A program made the translations under genes and the position numbers. This document shows, piece by piece, positions 12,784 to 25,130 of a stretch of DNA of 64,000 nt. Within the stretch, counting starts at the first letter, position 1. Every line of letters begins with the position of its first letter. Origin of the DNA: Salticus scenicus (taxonomy: Eukaryota; Arthropoda; Arachnida; Araneae; Salticidae). The notes below the pieces were generated by a model that was not told the origin of the DNA, did not search any database, and worked only from the letters and a program-made list of their open reading frames with translations. The stretch spans positions 267,789,830-267,853,829 of the forward strand of contig OZ005648.1 of the NCBI GenBank assembly GCA_963930645.1, given 5' to 3'.

Positions 12784-14617
12784 CCCTGCAGTGCATGATT
12801 TTTTCTATTTTCCCAGAAAAAATATATTTGCTTCTATGTTAGTCACATAGTAAGGGAAAAATATTAAAAAAATTCCAGTGATTGCCATTTTTATTTTATT
12901 TAACTTTTTTAAATTGTTGCCATATGGCAACACTGTGAATTAAGCATATACTTTTCAATACATAGGATTTTTTTTTTTTTTTTTTTAATTAGACTAATCT
13001 GCAATGTTTTTATTGAAATAATAATTACACATAAATAAAAAAGCATGAGATATTTAGTACTTGCCAGTTAGTTTTTATTATTAAACGCTATGGTTTTGTA
13101 TGGTATGACACAAAACAGTTATTTTGGTTGAAACATAGAGGAACTAAGCATTTCATACATTTAACTCTAGTAAAACCTTTACAGTTGAGAAATTTACAAC
13201 GTTGCTTGGAATCTAAATGTTCGGGCCAGTGATCGATTCTGTCGTACAAACTTATTTGGAAGGTTGCTTGCAGTCAGGCTTCTTCAGTCGTTTTAAGTCA
13301 GTCTCAACTTCATTCGATGGTCAACCTCGCTTTAAAGTTTTCATCTCCCCAATAGAACACAAGGTTTCTGCAACCTCAAACTGAAGCTCTATCAATTTCA
13401 AATGCCTATTAGGGTGTGCCCGCTTGTACAATAACCAGGCGTTTATTATAACAAGATCGATAAGATGATAAAATAGTCTAAAGTACCATTTTCTAGTTCG
13501 CATGGTAATTTTATATCTCATAAGTAAACTATCATGAAGATCTACTCCATCCATATGTTTGTTATACACATGGATTACATGAGGACAAGAAACACTTTTT
13601 TTACATTTTTCTTTTCTGTCATAGCGTATGGCATCTTTCACGGGATTTGTCCCAGCAAATGTTGAAATCATCAAAACAGTTTTATTATCATGCCACGCGA
13701 GATTTGATATTTCACATCCATTCCCATCCGTAACATACTTGAAATTACTTCCACGTTTACTTTTTTTCAATTCCTTATCAGGTGGCATTTTGCAAGATGG
13801 TACTCTATCTCTTCGTACAGTACCAAGCGATAGAATTCCTTTTGACTTCAAGAATGTCAATAAAGGCACAGATGTGTAAAAGTTGTCAAAGTATAATTTA
13901 TGATTTTTGTGTTCAGGAACTGGGCGGGCGAGCCTAGCTACCATGGAACCAGTGACTCCTAAGTCATCTGGTTCGTTCAGTAGAAGACTAATGGCATTTT
14001 TTTGGCCCCGGTATAAATGTCAAAATTGTATGTGAAATCAGACTGTGGAATAGATAAAAACTTTTTTTTTAGGGCGTCAGTTATCGGTCTCAACTTGTAC
14101 AGTTTGTCATCACTAGAACACAAAGTATTATCATTGAAATGCAAAAATTGTCGAATAGTTTCAAATGTATTCAAAGTCATTGTTCGACTAACAAGAGAAA
14201 TATAATCAAAAGCAAAATCAAGCTTTCTTCATAGTGTTGCCAAATGGCAACATTTGTAAAAACGAACGTAAAAAACTATTATTATAAATTTTGTTGTTAA
14301 AACAAGTTAAAATTAATAAAAAAATATTCCCTCAACAAAATATTTTTTTTTTTTAAATATATTTTTGCATGTTTAATAACATTTTAGAAGATCGAAGTCA
14401 GCCTTTGCCAGAAAAAAAAATGTGATTGCAAAAGTCGTACTTTGATTTCAACCAACGGGTTGGTACTGTAATCTATGATCTGTTTCATAAACGAAAATCG
14501 CTAATTGGAGTATTTTGAAACCGGAAAACACAGTGTTGCCGAGATGCTGCATAAATTGAATAGGTTAGAGAGGAAAAAAGAGTTTGTAGCCAATTGGCTA
14601 CAGTATGCACTGTAGGG
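12784..14617 (-). mobile_element. piggyBac-family element nested in the hAT element
   Basis: TTAA flanks both ends (12780-12783 and 14618-14621). The inverted ends are CCCTGCAGTGCATGA on the left and TATGCACTGTAGGG on the right. Small palindromes lie inside each end: GTTGCCATATGGCAAC (~12916), GTTGCCAAATGGCAAC (~14234) and TAGCCAATTGGCTA (~14587). It carries a damaged minus-strand piggyBac transposase. At 1.83 kb it is shorter than autonomous copies. Confidence 0.9.
13088..14205 (-). pseudogene. piggyBac-derived transposase (DDE_Tnp_1_7), decayed
   Basis: The main open stretch (13321-13944) contains YFDNFYTSVPLL and HMDGVDLHDSLLMRYK, holding two of the three piggyBac catalytic aspartates, then TRKWYFRLFYHLID. 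Upstream (13977-14180) are FLHFNDNTL, KLRPITDALKKKFLSIPQ and YNFDIYTG. The segment between FLSIPQ and YNFDIYTG, where the family carries its first catalytic Asp, is absent, and so is most of the N-terminus. A one-base change in an A-run near 13998-14004 shifts frame. Beyond a further frame change, 13088-13250 encodes a C-terminal Cys-rich finger (RIDHWPEH, RCKFLNC, CMKCLVPLCF). Inactive relic. Confidence 0.9.
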
Positions 14618-16189
14618 TTAATTTTGCCCAAGGACAAAATAAACTTTCACAAAGATGTTATAAATATTCATGAATTAAAATATCAAATTGTATGAGCCTG
14701 GTATCCCATTTTTATGACAAATACATCCCTGCTTACTTCTACATCAGATTGCTTCTTCTGCCTGACTTTTTAGATACTCCCTCGATTTCATGATAACAGT
14801 ATATGCTTTAGGGCCTTAGAAGCCGATTCCTAAAAATTGCAATGGAATGTCTAGGGTATCTTTCAGATAAAAAACAAAAGAACTAGTTCATTGTTTTTGT
14901 GTTTGAATGTAAAAATTTCCTAATATTTAATGTATAATTTATAATCTTTATTTTTGCTTACAATATCAGTGTTTGAATAATGATTTTTTCATGCGTATCA
15001 AAAGTTTTTTACCATGTCAGCTGGTTCTGGAGGGGGCTTGAGCCCCCTAAGCCCCCTCCGTGGGTGCGCCACTGAATGAAACTGACTCTGATTGGGAAAT
15101 CTGCCAAACCTAGAGCCTTAAAAAACATCACTGAAGAAGCCTTACCAGTACATTACACAAATCAGAAAAGTGCATGAATGAATCGAGAAATTTTCAAACA
15201 ATGGTTTCTAGAACATTTTGTTCCAGAAACACGGAAGGCATTGAGAAAAAAAAATTTGCCTTGCAAAGCAATTTTGTTTTTAGATAACGCTCCATCTCAT
15301 CCGGACGATGATGAGCTACGTTGTGGTGAAATCCGTGCTATATTTTTTCCTGCCAATGTTACAAGTTTGATTCAGCCAATGGATCAGGGCGTATTGGAAA
15401 ATTTAAAGAAAAAATATCAACACCGTTTGTTACGACATTTAGTTCAGTCTGATGATGAAAGTGTTGCGGATGTTTTGAGGAATGTAAGTATGAGAGATGT
15501 TGTCTACTGGATAGCAGATTCTTGGGAAGAAGTTCAACCTACGACAGTAATTAAATCGTAGACTAAGTTTCTACCTGAATTGGTTACGCCTATTGAGAAA
15601 ATTAATGATGATGATAGTGAAACAATTGTTTTGAAAGATTTGGTGAAGGAATTACCAGGCTGCGAAAACTCTAATGCAGTTGATCTAAATGAATGGCTAA
15701 ATAGTGACGACAAGCTGGAAATAACAGACTCAAATATTATAGAAATGATGGAAGATGAGGAAGAATATGAAACAGAAGAAAACGACTCTCCGTTATCAGA
15801 AAAAAAAAAAATCTCATAGTGAAGGTTCTGCAGCCTTAAAATATGTAGAACAGCAAACTGAAGCCACCCCTGCAGATGTTTTGCTTTTGAAGCGTTGGCT
15901 GACTATCGCATCAACAAAGAGAAGTAATATACTGAAGCAACAAAAAATTGACAATTTTTTTAAATTGTAAAGAATCTTTTACGTCATTATACTAAAGAAT
16001 AAAGGATTTTAAGGTAATATGTTCATTTTATTTAATTTCATTTGTAGTTGTTAAAAATTTTCTACTTTTTTGGAAAATCCGAGTTTTCAGTAATCCGAGG
16101 TAGTGTCAGCCCCAATTACCTCGGATTTTCAAGACTCTACTGTAATCCTTCACTATTTTCCTAAAAAATAAGTTTATGTTGTCGGAAAT

Positions 16190-17150
16190 ATGTATATATA
16201 TATATATTGGTAACTTTTTTACTTTCTTCTATATGTATATATAGAGAAAGTGTTAGATTTGTGAAAATTTTCGAGCTCCGGTTTTTGATGAATTTACACG
16301 TTTTGGGATGTCCTGAACACAATTTGACTGTTTTTAGAAAATGTCTGTCTGTCTGTGTGTGTGTGTGTGTATATCACAAATTTTGTAGACGCTGTAACTC
16401 ACGAACCAATAAACGAAATTTAACCAAACTTGGTATTAATTGAACCCTGATATAAACTGGTGCTGATTAGATTGCTCAACAGGTGGCACTGCGATCGCAT
16501 TTTTTAAAATTTTTTAACATGGCAGTATAGGACAAAATTTCGTATAAATGTACATAATGAGAGTTATTTTAAACGTGTGATTGTAAAATTAATATGAATT
16601 ATTGATAATAGTAGTAGTTAACTAGGAAAAAAAAAAAATTGCATGTGGGAGCATCGCTTCCCCTCCCGGGGGAGTAAATTTTCAATATGGATGTCTTTCG
16701 AAAGATCTCGTCAATACCTTTAAAATAAATGGTTGAACTATAGATCTGTGATAATTTAAAACAAAGTTATAAATTTTTTTATCATTCAATGAAAAAAAAC
16801 TTAGAAAAAAAAATTGTATTTCTTTTGATATTGCCAAAAAATTTGACTTTCTTTCGGCATTTAGTGATATAATTCTGTCAGATAAAAATCGTCTGCATTT
16901 ATAATGGAATATCTATATAATGTTTCTCTAATGTGGACCAGTTTCAATTATTTTTTGTCAAAACGATACGATACACGAGGATAAAAAAATAATATTTATA
17001 CATGAACAATATTTAAGCACACGGATTTATCTCAGTGGACTAATAAGAAAAAAATGATAAAAGGTAAATAAGAAAAGAAATAAAATGCAAATATTTCGCA
17101 CGGGTTTGCTAGTAATTTCATGAATAATTTGTATTCAATGAATTTTGTGT
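16190..17150. repeat. Dispersed repeat related to the 37.5-39.9 kb tandem family
   Basis: The text TTTGTGAAAATTTTCGAGCT, TGGATTTACA-like blocks, a (TG)n microsatellite at 16353-16371 and GCTCAACAGGTGGCACTGCG recur in the tandem array at 37960-39930. The far end reads TTTCGCACGGGTTTGCTAGT (17093-17112), similar to 4786-4802 (TTGCACGGGCTTGCTAG). A CTAG-type end can mark a Helitron 3' end, but no other support is visible, so the class is left open. Confidence 0.45.
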
Positions 17151-17256
17151 AAAATTATATAGAAGAAAGTCGTGGTGGCCATACTAGTTTTAAAATTAGT
17201 CACTTTTCTTTTCAAATGGTCACTTATTTTGTATCAGTTTCTTGGTGGGAAGCGTG

Positions 17257-17830
17257 CAATTAAGTTAAAAATTGGTAGATAGGTTATAAGTCTTTATTGC
17301 ACGATTTCTGTAGATTTCAATGAGTGTAGATTCTTTTACAGGAAAAAAAAAAAAATCCTTAATCACATACTTGAATTATTTTATTAAAAAAAAAAAAGAA
17401 AAAAAAGTTAGATACAGAAAAAAAATATATATATATATACTAATAATTAAAAATTAAAAGCACAAAATCATAACATAAGTTTTAAAAAAAATCTGAAATA
17501 CTCCCCTCGGCTTAATAAATGCGCAAGCATCTAAAGTCTACATTTGATTAAGATACATATTGATAGGCATGTTATATGTTATTATCAGAAAAATTGTACC
17601 GATTTACATGACCGTCGGACGTTTTTAAAGGTATACAAAATAAATTTTCATACATTTTAATAGGCTCGAAGTGTTTTTAAAATTTATTTTAGCAATGTTA
17701 AATTGTTAAAAAAAAAAAAAAAAAAATTATAATAATAATTGATACTACAAGCCTATCATTTATAGTTCTTTCACAGGAACACAAAAGAATTCGGATACAT
17801 TATGATCCATTAAACGGCATACAACTTGGG
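17257..17830 (+). repeat. Right half of the tandem repeat array split by the 13-kb insertion
   Basis: Resumes with AATTAAGTTAAAAATTGGTAG and GATTTCAATGAGTGTAG, the part of the repeat unit that should follow 4173. A further degenerate unit contains TTATAGTTCTTTCACAGGAACACAAAAGAA (17761 onward). A-runs interrupt it. Confidence 0.65.
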
Positions 17831-18146
17831 AGAAAAATACTTAAACATCTTATTATGATTTTCCCTTTTGTTTATTTAAAGATTTCTCTTGTTTAAATTT
17901 AAACAACTGTTAATTACTAAATGTTCAGTAAGTTGGGTAGAATCACTTCAGGTTTTTTAAAACTGTGTTTTGTTATGATTCTGTATTTTTAATTTTTTTT
18001 TTCCCCCCCATAAATATCTACTTTTTTGTTGCCAGAAAATGTGCTCTTTTACATAGACAGAGAGTTGCAACTCTCAACACAATCAGAGGTGGATTTAAGT
18101 TAGATTGCACCCTAGACCAGTTTTGATATATACCCTCCCCCCCAAC

Positions 18147-20521
18147 CAGTGGCAGATTTAGGGGAGCGCTATACGGGCTATAGCCCCCCCAGGGCGGCAA
18201 ATTCTCCGAAAATATCGAACGGTACTAGTGGATATTTTAGGATAAATAGGAAAATAAAATTGTGAATTGCTATTTAAATAAAAATATAAAAATAACATGT
18301 TTTAATAACTTTATATGGAAATCGCTGAGTGCCTGTGGGGTGGGGGTGGGAGGGAAGATTTATTATTAAATAAGTGAAAGATAATATTTTATTATCGTAG
18401 CCCGATCAAGCCAAAACCAGGCTTCGGGCCTGATACGCAATCGTCATCCTCTCACCCTCCGCGGCTTTTACCATTAAAAAAAAAAAAAAGCCTCAAATTT
18501 TCCTACTATTTTGCCCAAATATACATATTTAAACAAAATTTTACCCTTGCTGTCAGAAGTAAAATCCCCATGAAGTGCTATTTTCAAGAGCATTTTTGTA
18601 TAATTAATTTTTTTTTTGTACAGTAAACGAAATTCCGGGCTCTTACGCCAAAGGTCCCTGGGCATGGCCCAACCAGCCCATTGCTTTAATTGGGTCCTAT
18701 TTACTGTCTGTATTCTTTCATTCATAATTACAATTTTTTTTTTTTTTTAAGATTTTGTTAGCAAATGAAGTAAAAAAGCAATTGCACATAAAAATTGAAT
18801 ATCGTCTGCTTCATTTAATCTCATGATAAAAATAATTTTTAGAATTTTAGATATTGATTTTAATTAAGGCTAAAATTGTCTGCAGATGAAACTGGAAAAT
18901 CATTTGCAGATAAAATTTAAAAATCTTCTGCGCTTCTGAATATTTCTTTTGCCTTATTTCTTTAAGAATCGTGTTGCTATTGCTATTTCATGCAAGAAAG
19001 AGGAGTGACATTAAAAATATCATATACTAGATAGAGGTGAGTTAATTCTAGGTTAATTTAATTATATTTAGTAATTTTGTTCTTTTAGAATATATTTTAT
19101 TTTTATTTATTTATTTTGTTCAACTAATTTTATTTTGAAGCTGAAAAATATATTATATTTGGTAAGTTAATGACTTTGGTTTGTCTGTCGATCTGTCAGT
19201 TGGTTCTTCCTTTATTATTGCACGTGGATTGTACGCAGTGATACTGATTTCTGGATATTGTTGGTGATGTCTTCTAAATATATATTGATGAATGTCTTCT
19301 GAATATTTGTTGGCCATATTTTCTGAATATATATTGATGCTTGCTTCTGAAGATTTGTTACCGTTATCTTCTGAATATATATTAATGATGGCTTCTGTAT
19401 ATTTATTGGCGATATCTTCTAAAAATATATTCATGATGATTTCTATATGTTGGCGAATGGCGATATCTTTCTGAATATGTATTGATTATGGTTTCTGAAT
19501 ATTTGTTGGTTTGACTTTTAGGACATGTAAGGAATGTGGCTTCTGAATATTTGTTGACTTTTTTATATTGGATATGTATTGATAATGGCTTGTAAATAAA
19601 TGGCTATATCTTTTTAGTATATGTCGGTAGTGTCTCTCTCTCTTTTGAATATTTGCTGAAGACTTCCAAAAATCTCTTTTATATATATATATAGAAAACC
19701 TTTTCAAACATAGCCTTATATAAAACCAAGTATCACCTGAAGAACTATAAAAAATGAATGAAGTTGACAAAAAGAAAAATAAGCAACTTGATATTGAAGC
19801 ATACAAATTCATTACTTTTTCAAGGGCATTGAATCAATGTTGTATGTAAATTAGATGATCTTTCTGTCATGATGTATGCAAACGGCTAAAAATTTACAGC
19901 ATGCAATGCCCGAAGTCACCTAAAAGACTTGGAAAATAATTTCAAATAATATGTGGGAAAAACCAAGATAGAAACAAACTTATGAAGTATAAAAATCCAA
20001 GAAAAAAAGAAATATATTTAACTTCAAACACCAATTTTTCATAATAAATTTATGAAATGGAAAAAACCATGAGAGAAACTTATTAAACATAAATCACCAA
20101 TCCCTTCATAATAAATCAACTCTAAGAAAATTTAATAAAACTAAATTTTAACTTTCTTTACTTTTGAAAAGCACACTGAAAAAGGTAAAACAGTCCACAA
20201 CAGCCATGAGAATGAAAACAGTTAAATTCACAGTTAATAAGGGAAATGAATTCATCTACTGAACGATTAAGTAAAAATAATTTTTAGTTTAAATTTTAGC
20301 GTAATTAGTTTCTTCTAATTTTTAACAAATAAACCTTAAAGTTAAAATTAAAATTAATTTATTTGATTAAATTTTAATTTTTTACAGAGATTAATTTGAG
20401 TTACGTAAATTAGCAATTCATAAATATCATGTAGAGATAAAAGTGTTTCATGGATTTAAAGAGAACAAGTTATAGAGGAATGAACACCATCTGTTAGAGT
20501 AAAAAAAAGGTAATAACATGA

Positions 20522-20552
<31 letters not shown>

Positions 20553-20752
20553 GTTTTGTTTTGTTTTGTCCCTCCACTATTCCTTACAACTATCCAGTCA
20601 AACACCACACCTATCCTCCATCTGCATTTTCTGTTATTTTTCGTGTGCCCCTGTTTGGCAATTTCTAATTAATTTATATATGTATTAAAGTTGATTATGA
20701 GATTGTAATATACAAATTAGTCCTGTCGTACTAAATTAATTTCTGTCAAAGA

Positions 20753-20791
<39 letters not shown>

Positions 20792-21794
20792 AAATTCTTT
20801 TTTATAACTAATTGTGCAGTATTTCTGCATTTCCACAACATATTTAATTAAATTTTGTCTTGATAGGAATTTTCTTTTTATTTACTATAGATTAATATAT
20901 TTAAAATAGGTCTTTTTTTAAAATGCTGGTAGGTTTTGTCTAGTTTAAATGAATGACATTTTAAATGTATTCTAAAATCTATTAAAATTCTTTTTCTGAA
21001 AGTCTTTCTACTTAAAAATCTACTTGTATTTGTATAATCAAATAAAGAATATTATACATTTGATCTTGTTTTGAATTTATTTAAAACTACTACTAAAAAT
21101 AAATACTAAATAAATAGAGCAAATCTCTATTCGGTGATATTGGTAAGCTTATGAGTGGAAATCGTAAAAGCAGCAAGGTTTCAAGTTTTCTACAGTCTGA
21201 CATATTTCCGAAGCCAATTTTCATTCGCAAATGTATGAAATTGGCAAATTGTTTTATTCATATTTTTAAAAATAATTCCCCCCCCCCCCCCCAATAATGA
21301 TATTGCATTTATTCGAAAAAAGTGTCAAAGTGAGCACAAAGATAATATTTTAGTGCAAATTGTGAAATTTACGAAGTCGTTTTTTTTTTTTATAATTGCA
21401 TTAAATTTCAAGGTATTTCTACTCGAATTACACAAAATTGAACTGAATACCTCTCTTTTGGTTGGCGTTAGATCAATTTCTAAAGATGTGAATGTTTCTG
21501 AAAAGTTATTTAGGGTTGCTCATTTATAACAAAAGAAGTATTATATTTAGGAAAAAAATACAAAGACAGTTTCATTGTTTAATACTCTAATAGTTCTGTC
21601 ACTAAATTTCATGCTTTTTTTTATTGTAAACGGTTCCGTAAATATGTCAAAAATTTATCCATTATTCAGCAGGATATTTTTTTTAAAGGATAATTTTAAA
21701 AAGAAGGTGGGGGGTAGGCAGTAAACATTGGAAAGACAGAGGGGCAGCAACATGCCGCTAGCCCCTAGGTGGCAGAAGTATAAATCCGTCCCTG
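18147..21794. mobile_element. hAT-type non-autonomous element, 3.65 kb
   Basis: The left end CAGTGGCAGATTTAGGGGAG and the right end, read inversely as CAGGGACGGATTTATACTTC, are related. They are flanked by CCCCCAAC (18139-18146) and CCCCCACC (21795-21802), an 8-bp duplication with one mismatch. The interior has no transposase. It includes a minisatellite (19265-19640) and long poly-T runs (20523-20552; ~20758-20788). Confidence 0.7.
19265..19640. repeat. Minisatellite, ~24-bp unit in ~48-bp dimers
   Basis: Repeats alternate between TCTTCTGAATATATATTGAT and GCTTCTGAATATTTGTTGGC over about 370 bp, degenerating toward 19640. The minus strand reads as a short repeated frame (NIYSED...NKYSED). 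This is a by-product of the period being a multiple of three, not evidence for a protein. Confidence 0.8.
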
Positions 21795-23101
21795 CCCCCA
21801 CCACCCCATGTTTTGGAATATTATGTATAAATTATAATAATAGCAATAAATTAGTGTTTCTGCTACGGTAGCATTTTTCACGAAATGCTAAAAGACTTAT
21901 CCAAAATGCGAAAATGAAATAACATGTTTTTGCTTTTTTGCTAAAGCATCTTACTAAAGACAAATTGAAAAAAAAAAAAAAAATCTTCGAAAATATTATA
22001 ACGAATCTTTCATGGGAAATAAATTGCAACATTGATCAAGAAAAATCCGTCATTTCATGCGTATAAGGAAAATCAAATGCTGAACTATGCATAAGAATTG
22101 CATACAGGAAATCAATTTGTAAATAAGCATGAGGCACTTGTAAAGTGGTCTAATATGAAAGAAAGAAAAATTGTAAACCAAAAAGCTTTCAATTGTAATA
22201 AACAAATTTCACTTATATTACTTTTTTTTTTTTTTTTTGTAAGTTATGTTTTTATTTTCAGATACAGTATAAGCTTAATGTAGTTTTACGTGCCATAGTG
22301 ATAATTATATCTACAGAAAAATAATATAATTCGTATATAAGATGTTCATATTGCTTTAAAAAAGTTTACAAAATAAAGTAATAATCTAAAACGTTTAATA
22401 TTTTTCATGTCTGCCAATAACTGTGTTAAAATATATGCTTGTACTATATTCGAATTGATCTAGTTACAGTGGTAAGTTTAATTATTAATTACTTTTTTGT
22501 TTTTTATTTCAAATAAAAAAAAAAAATTATCTTCTGTGTATAACTCTTTAAAGATCTGATCAAAAACTTTTAAGTTTAATTTACAATGAAAATCAAACAT
22601 GTCGAGGCATTTAGAATAATGTGTAAACTGATATTAATCTTTTTCTTCTGCTTCTAGCATTTTCGCATTTTGCTAAAGCTTTTTTTTTCTGATTTTAGCT
22701 TTCTTGCTAATGAAAATTTTTACTCAGCTTAAACATTGCAATAAATATACTGTAATTAGTAAAGAAAAAAATATTATTCTCATATATATTAATCTCTGTG
22801 TAACAGGCATATAATAATCAATATATAATAAAAATATGAATAGTCCAATATGATAATGAAAAAAATCATTTACTTTTTTGTGTTTTTCCTACAAAAATAT
22901 GATAATAAGCTGAATTAGAGTTTTTAATTAATCACTGAAAAACAGACTAACGTCACATTTATATTTATATTAAACAATATGAAATTATTTTGATTCTTAA
23001 ATAGATAATTTGCTTTGCTTCAAAATGGTTTCTTTATAGCTTTTCATCCGATATATATTTAAATCATTACATACTTAATTATTTTAACAAAATAGTTCCA
23101 C

Positions 23102-23182
23102 TATCTTTGACTCATGACAGGGAGAGCAGATAGCCTGATCTGCTCTCCCTGTCATGAGTCAAAGATAACAGGGAGAGCAGAT
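23102..23182. repeat. Perfect 30-bp inverted repeat (hairpin) plus a partial third copy
   Basis: The arm 23102-23131 (starting TATCTTTGACTCATGACAGG) is exactly reverse-complemented at 23138-23167, with a 6-base spacer AGCCTG. Fifteen bases of the arm's end (ACAGGGAGAGCAGAT) follow again at 23168-23182 in direct orientation. Perfect arms in otherwise decayed intron sequence point to a recent event. Confidence 0.9.
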
Positions 23183-25130
23183 TTTGAAAACTTAATCGGT
23201 TTTGAATTTCAGTTACTTAAATTGTTTTTAAGATTTTATTAGGTTTTAAAAATTTTCAACTATTGAGACGGGCCTAAGCATAATCTGTTGCTGGATGTTT
23301 AATCACCGTATGATTGTAGCAGCATCCGTAATTATATATGGCCACTCTCAAGTCTGGACGATTAACTATGCAAATATAGTGTGACCCCATATAAATATAA
23401 TTTGTAATCATGTATTTCAAACCGGCATCGAAAAATCCACAGCCTGTTTAATGGGGGTCTTCAAAGTATTTTTATAATCGATGAAATACTTAATCAATTG
23501 TCAATTTTTCTCACTCCTTTTTTAAATAGGTGCTCACTTTCAAATGTTGGTCATCCTTCAAATTTTAATCACTACACCATTCAAATTTTAGTCACCTTTA
23601 AAACTACAGCACCCTTAAAACATTGTCACCCCAAGGCTTGGGCTTCACGTGCGTAAGCCTAAATTTGACACTGAACACAATAGAATGATGCCATGTTAGC
23701 GAATTTTGTGGCCCAAAAAGTGGGGACCACTGGTCAGAGAAAGTCAGGAAATTTAAGTGACACTGACTTAAATTCTCAGGGAATTTTGACAAATTTTGTG
23801 GAAGTAAGCCATATTTGAAAGTTTGTTCTTGTTATTGTGAATCACTAAATTGTTCGCTAATGTTGTCAGATTTTTCTGGGAAACAAATAGCATAAGTATC
23901 GGGGAAAATGGTGAGAAATGGTCAGGATAATGTCAGGGTATTTAAAAAAGTTCTAATACTAGCCATCCTGTTTGAACTTAATTTTCCTCACAAATCGACA
24001 TAGACCAATTTGGCTAATGCTATGTCAATAGTAGAACTTTTTTTGTCAAGTGAGAATATTCAGATTGAATGAATTGTGTGTATGGAATGAGTGTATGGAA
24101 TGCAGTTTATGAACACAATAAGAAGTCTTGATTAATCCACTCAAAGAATTTTCGCAACTTTCATGTTGTGGTTGGGAAAGCAACAGAGAATTTCCAATGT
24201 TTTCCAGGAACTGCCATTTAATCAAACTGTTGGGGTTGAAAGGTCTTTCAGCAACCGTACTTCGTGAAGAACTGTTCCAATTTTAATGCTTTTATTTTTG
24301 TTCTGAAAATCTTTGATTCTGATTGGTTTCTAGTCTTCTCAGGGCTAAAAAAATATGTCCATGTTTTAATTTTATACATTTTCTAACCACAATTAAATTA
24401 AGATCGCACTTATGTTTGAAAAATTAATCTTAACGTTCATCCTTTTTTTTCGTACTTGTATTATTAAGTGTTTTTTCGAGAAATGAAGTTTGCATGAAAA
24501 ATTATAAATTTTTAGCAGTCTACAATTTTGAATAGTGATTTTAATTGATAATTTTAAATAAGATTTTTCTGAAAATTAATATGCATCCTTTCATGTATTA
24601 ATAGTGAATTTTAGTATTAATCAACTGACATATTATAATTATAAAATTTTTTCTAATATATCATTCTAATATATCAACACAAATTACAGACACACATTAT
24701 TCCTAGTATTAATTGTATTATGTATAAATTTGTTCTAATAATACCCAACAGAGAATAAGATAAGCTATCATATGTTTATTGCAAAACAGCATAGCATAGC
24801 ATAAAAAAGCTACCACTGTTCGGTATCTTTAGACCTAGCTGCCATCTATATCTTGAAAGATTAAAAAAAGAAAAATAACAAGCACTGACTTAACATGATC
24901 TGTGCATAAATTCTTGTGTTTTAATGCACACCATACTTTTGTAACACACACAAGCAGACAAACAAGGGCATAGCCAAGGGGAACTATGAAGTTCTGAGCT
25001 ACCCCCACCCCCTCCTCGTCACTACTTTAAAATTAAAGCTTTTTTTTTTTTTCAATGATTGTAACAAACTAGGAAGTTTGTCCAAGCCCTCAGCCCCAGC
25101 AAGCCACCTTAACCGTATGTAGATAAGCAT

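Larger units (their letters stand above)
11480..15074. mobile_element. hAT-type element inserted in the Tigger transposase, 8-bp duplication
   Basis: The ends are CAGTGGCGCACCCAG on the left and the inverse of CAGTGGCGCACCCACGGAGG on the right, followed by GGAGGGGGCT in both. The 8-bp target duplication AATGAAAC is perfect (11472-11479 and 15075-15082), and removing the element restores the reading frame of the host transposase. No hAT transposase is seen. About 1.76 kb remains once the nested piggyBac element (12784-14617) is subtracted. Confidence 0.92.
10804..15970 (+). pseudogene. Tigger-like (CENP-B/DDE_1) transposase, broken
   Basis: The N-terminal part (10804-11479) starts MSGKNKRKF. 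It has a Psq-type helix-turn-helix (LDAGETIKSVATDLGVGEVT), a CENPB-type DNA-binding region ending near GWLDRWKKRYGVR, and the first catalytic Asp in CDETGLNF. The C-terminal part (15083-15970) has the second Asp in LDNAPSHP and the third in PMDQGV, 32 residues apart. Lesions visible: the 3.6-kb hAT insertion, TGA at 15175-15177, TAG at 15559-15561 (both where Trp is likely), and a frame change at the A-run near 15799-15810. The C-terminal tail is acidic and ends in KIDNFF, typical of the group. It is not functional as it stands. Confidence 0.88.
10390..16142 (+). mobile_element. Tigger/pogo-type transposon, interrupted by a hAT element
   Basis: Terminal repeats are CAGTAGAGTCTCGAAAGTTC on the left and the inverse of CAGTAGAGTCTTGAAAATCC on the right, with further CCGAGGT/AATTCGAGG motifs inside. 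TA flanks both ends (10388-10389 and 16143-16144), as expected for Tc1/mariner-superfamily insertion. It encodes a CENP-B/jerky-like DDE transposase on the + strand, split by the hAT insertion at 11480-15074. Without that insertion the element is about 2.15 kb, a normal Tigger length. Confidence 0.9.
4174..17256. mobile_element. 13-kb composite insertion with short inverted ends (outermost nest of intron 1)
   Basis: The left end is CAGAGTTCCCACCAGGTCAC and the right end is the inverse-related GGTGGGAAGCGTG. Iterated TCACTTTTTTCA-like motifs lie just inside both ends (4185-4320; 17195-17225). CAATTA occurs immediately outside each end (4168-4173 and 17257-17262). Counted as 8 bp, TCCAATTA and TGCAATTA differ at one base. 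The two flanks are halves of one tandem array, which independently supports insertion. TIR style and duplication length suggest hAT. No transposase of this element is seen, and most of the interior is later insertions. Confidence 0.65.

Noticed and set aside
19153..19434. Repetitive minus-strand reading frame (NIYSED/NKYSED)
   Set aside because: It is a translation of the minisatellite; no domain or upstream start context supports a protein.
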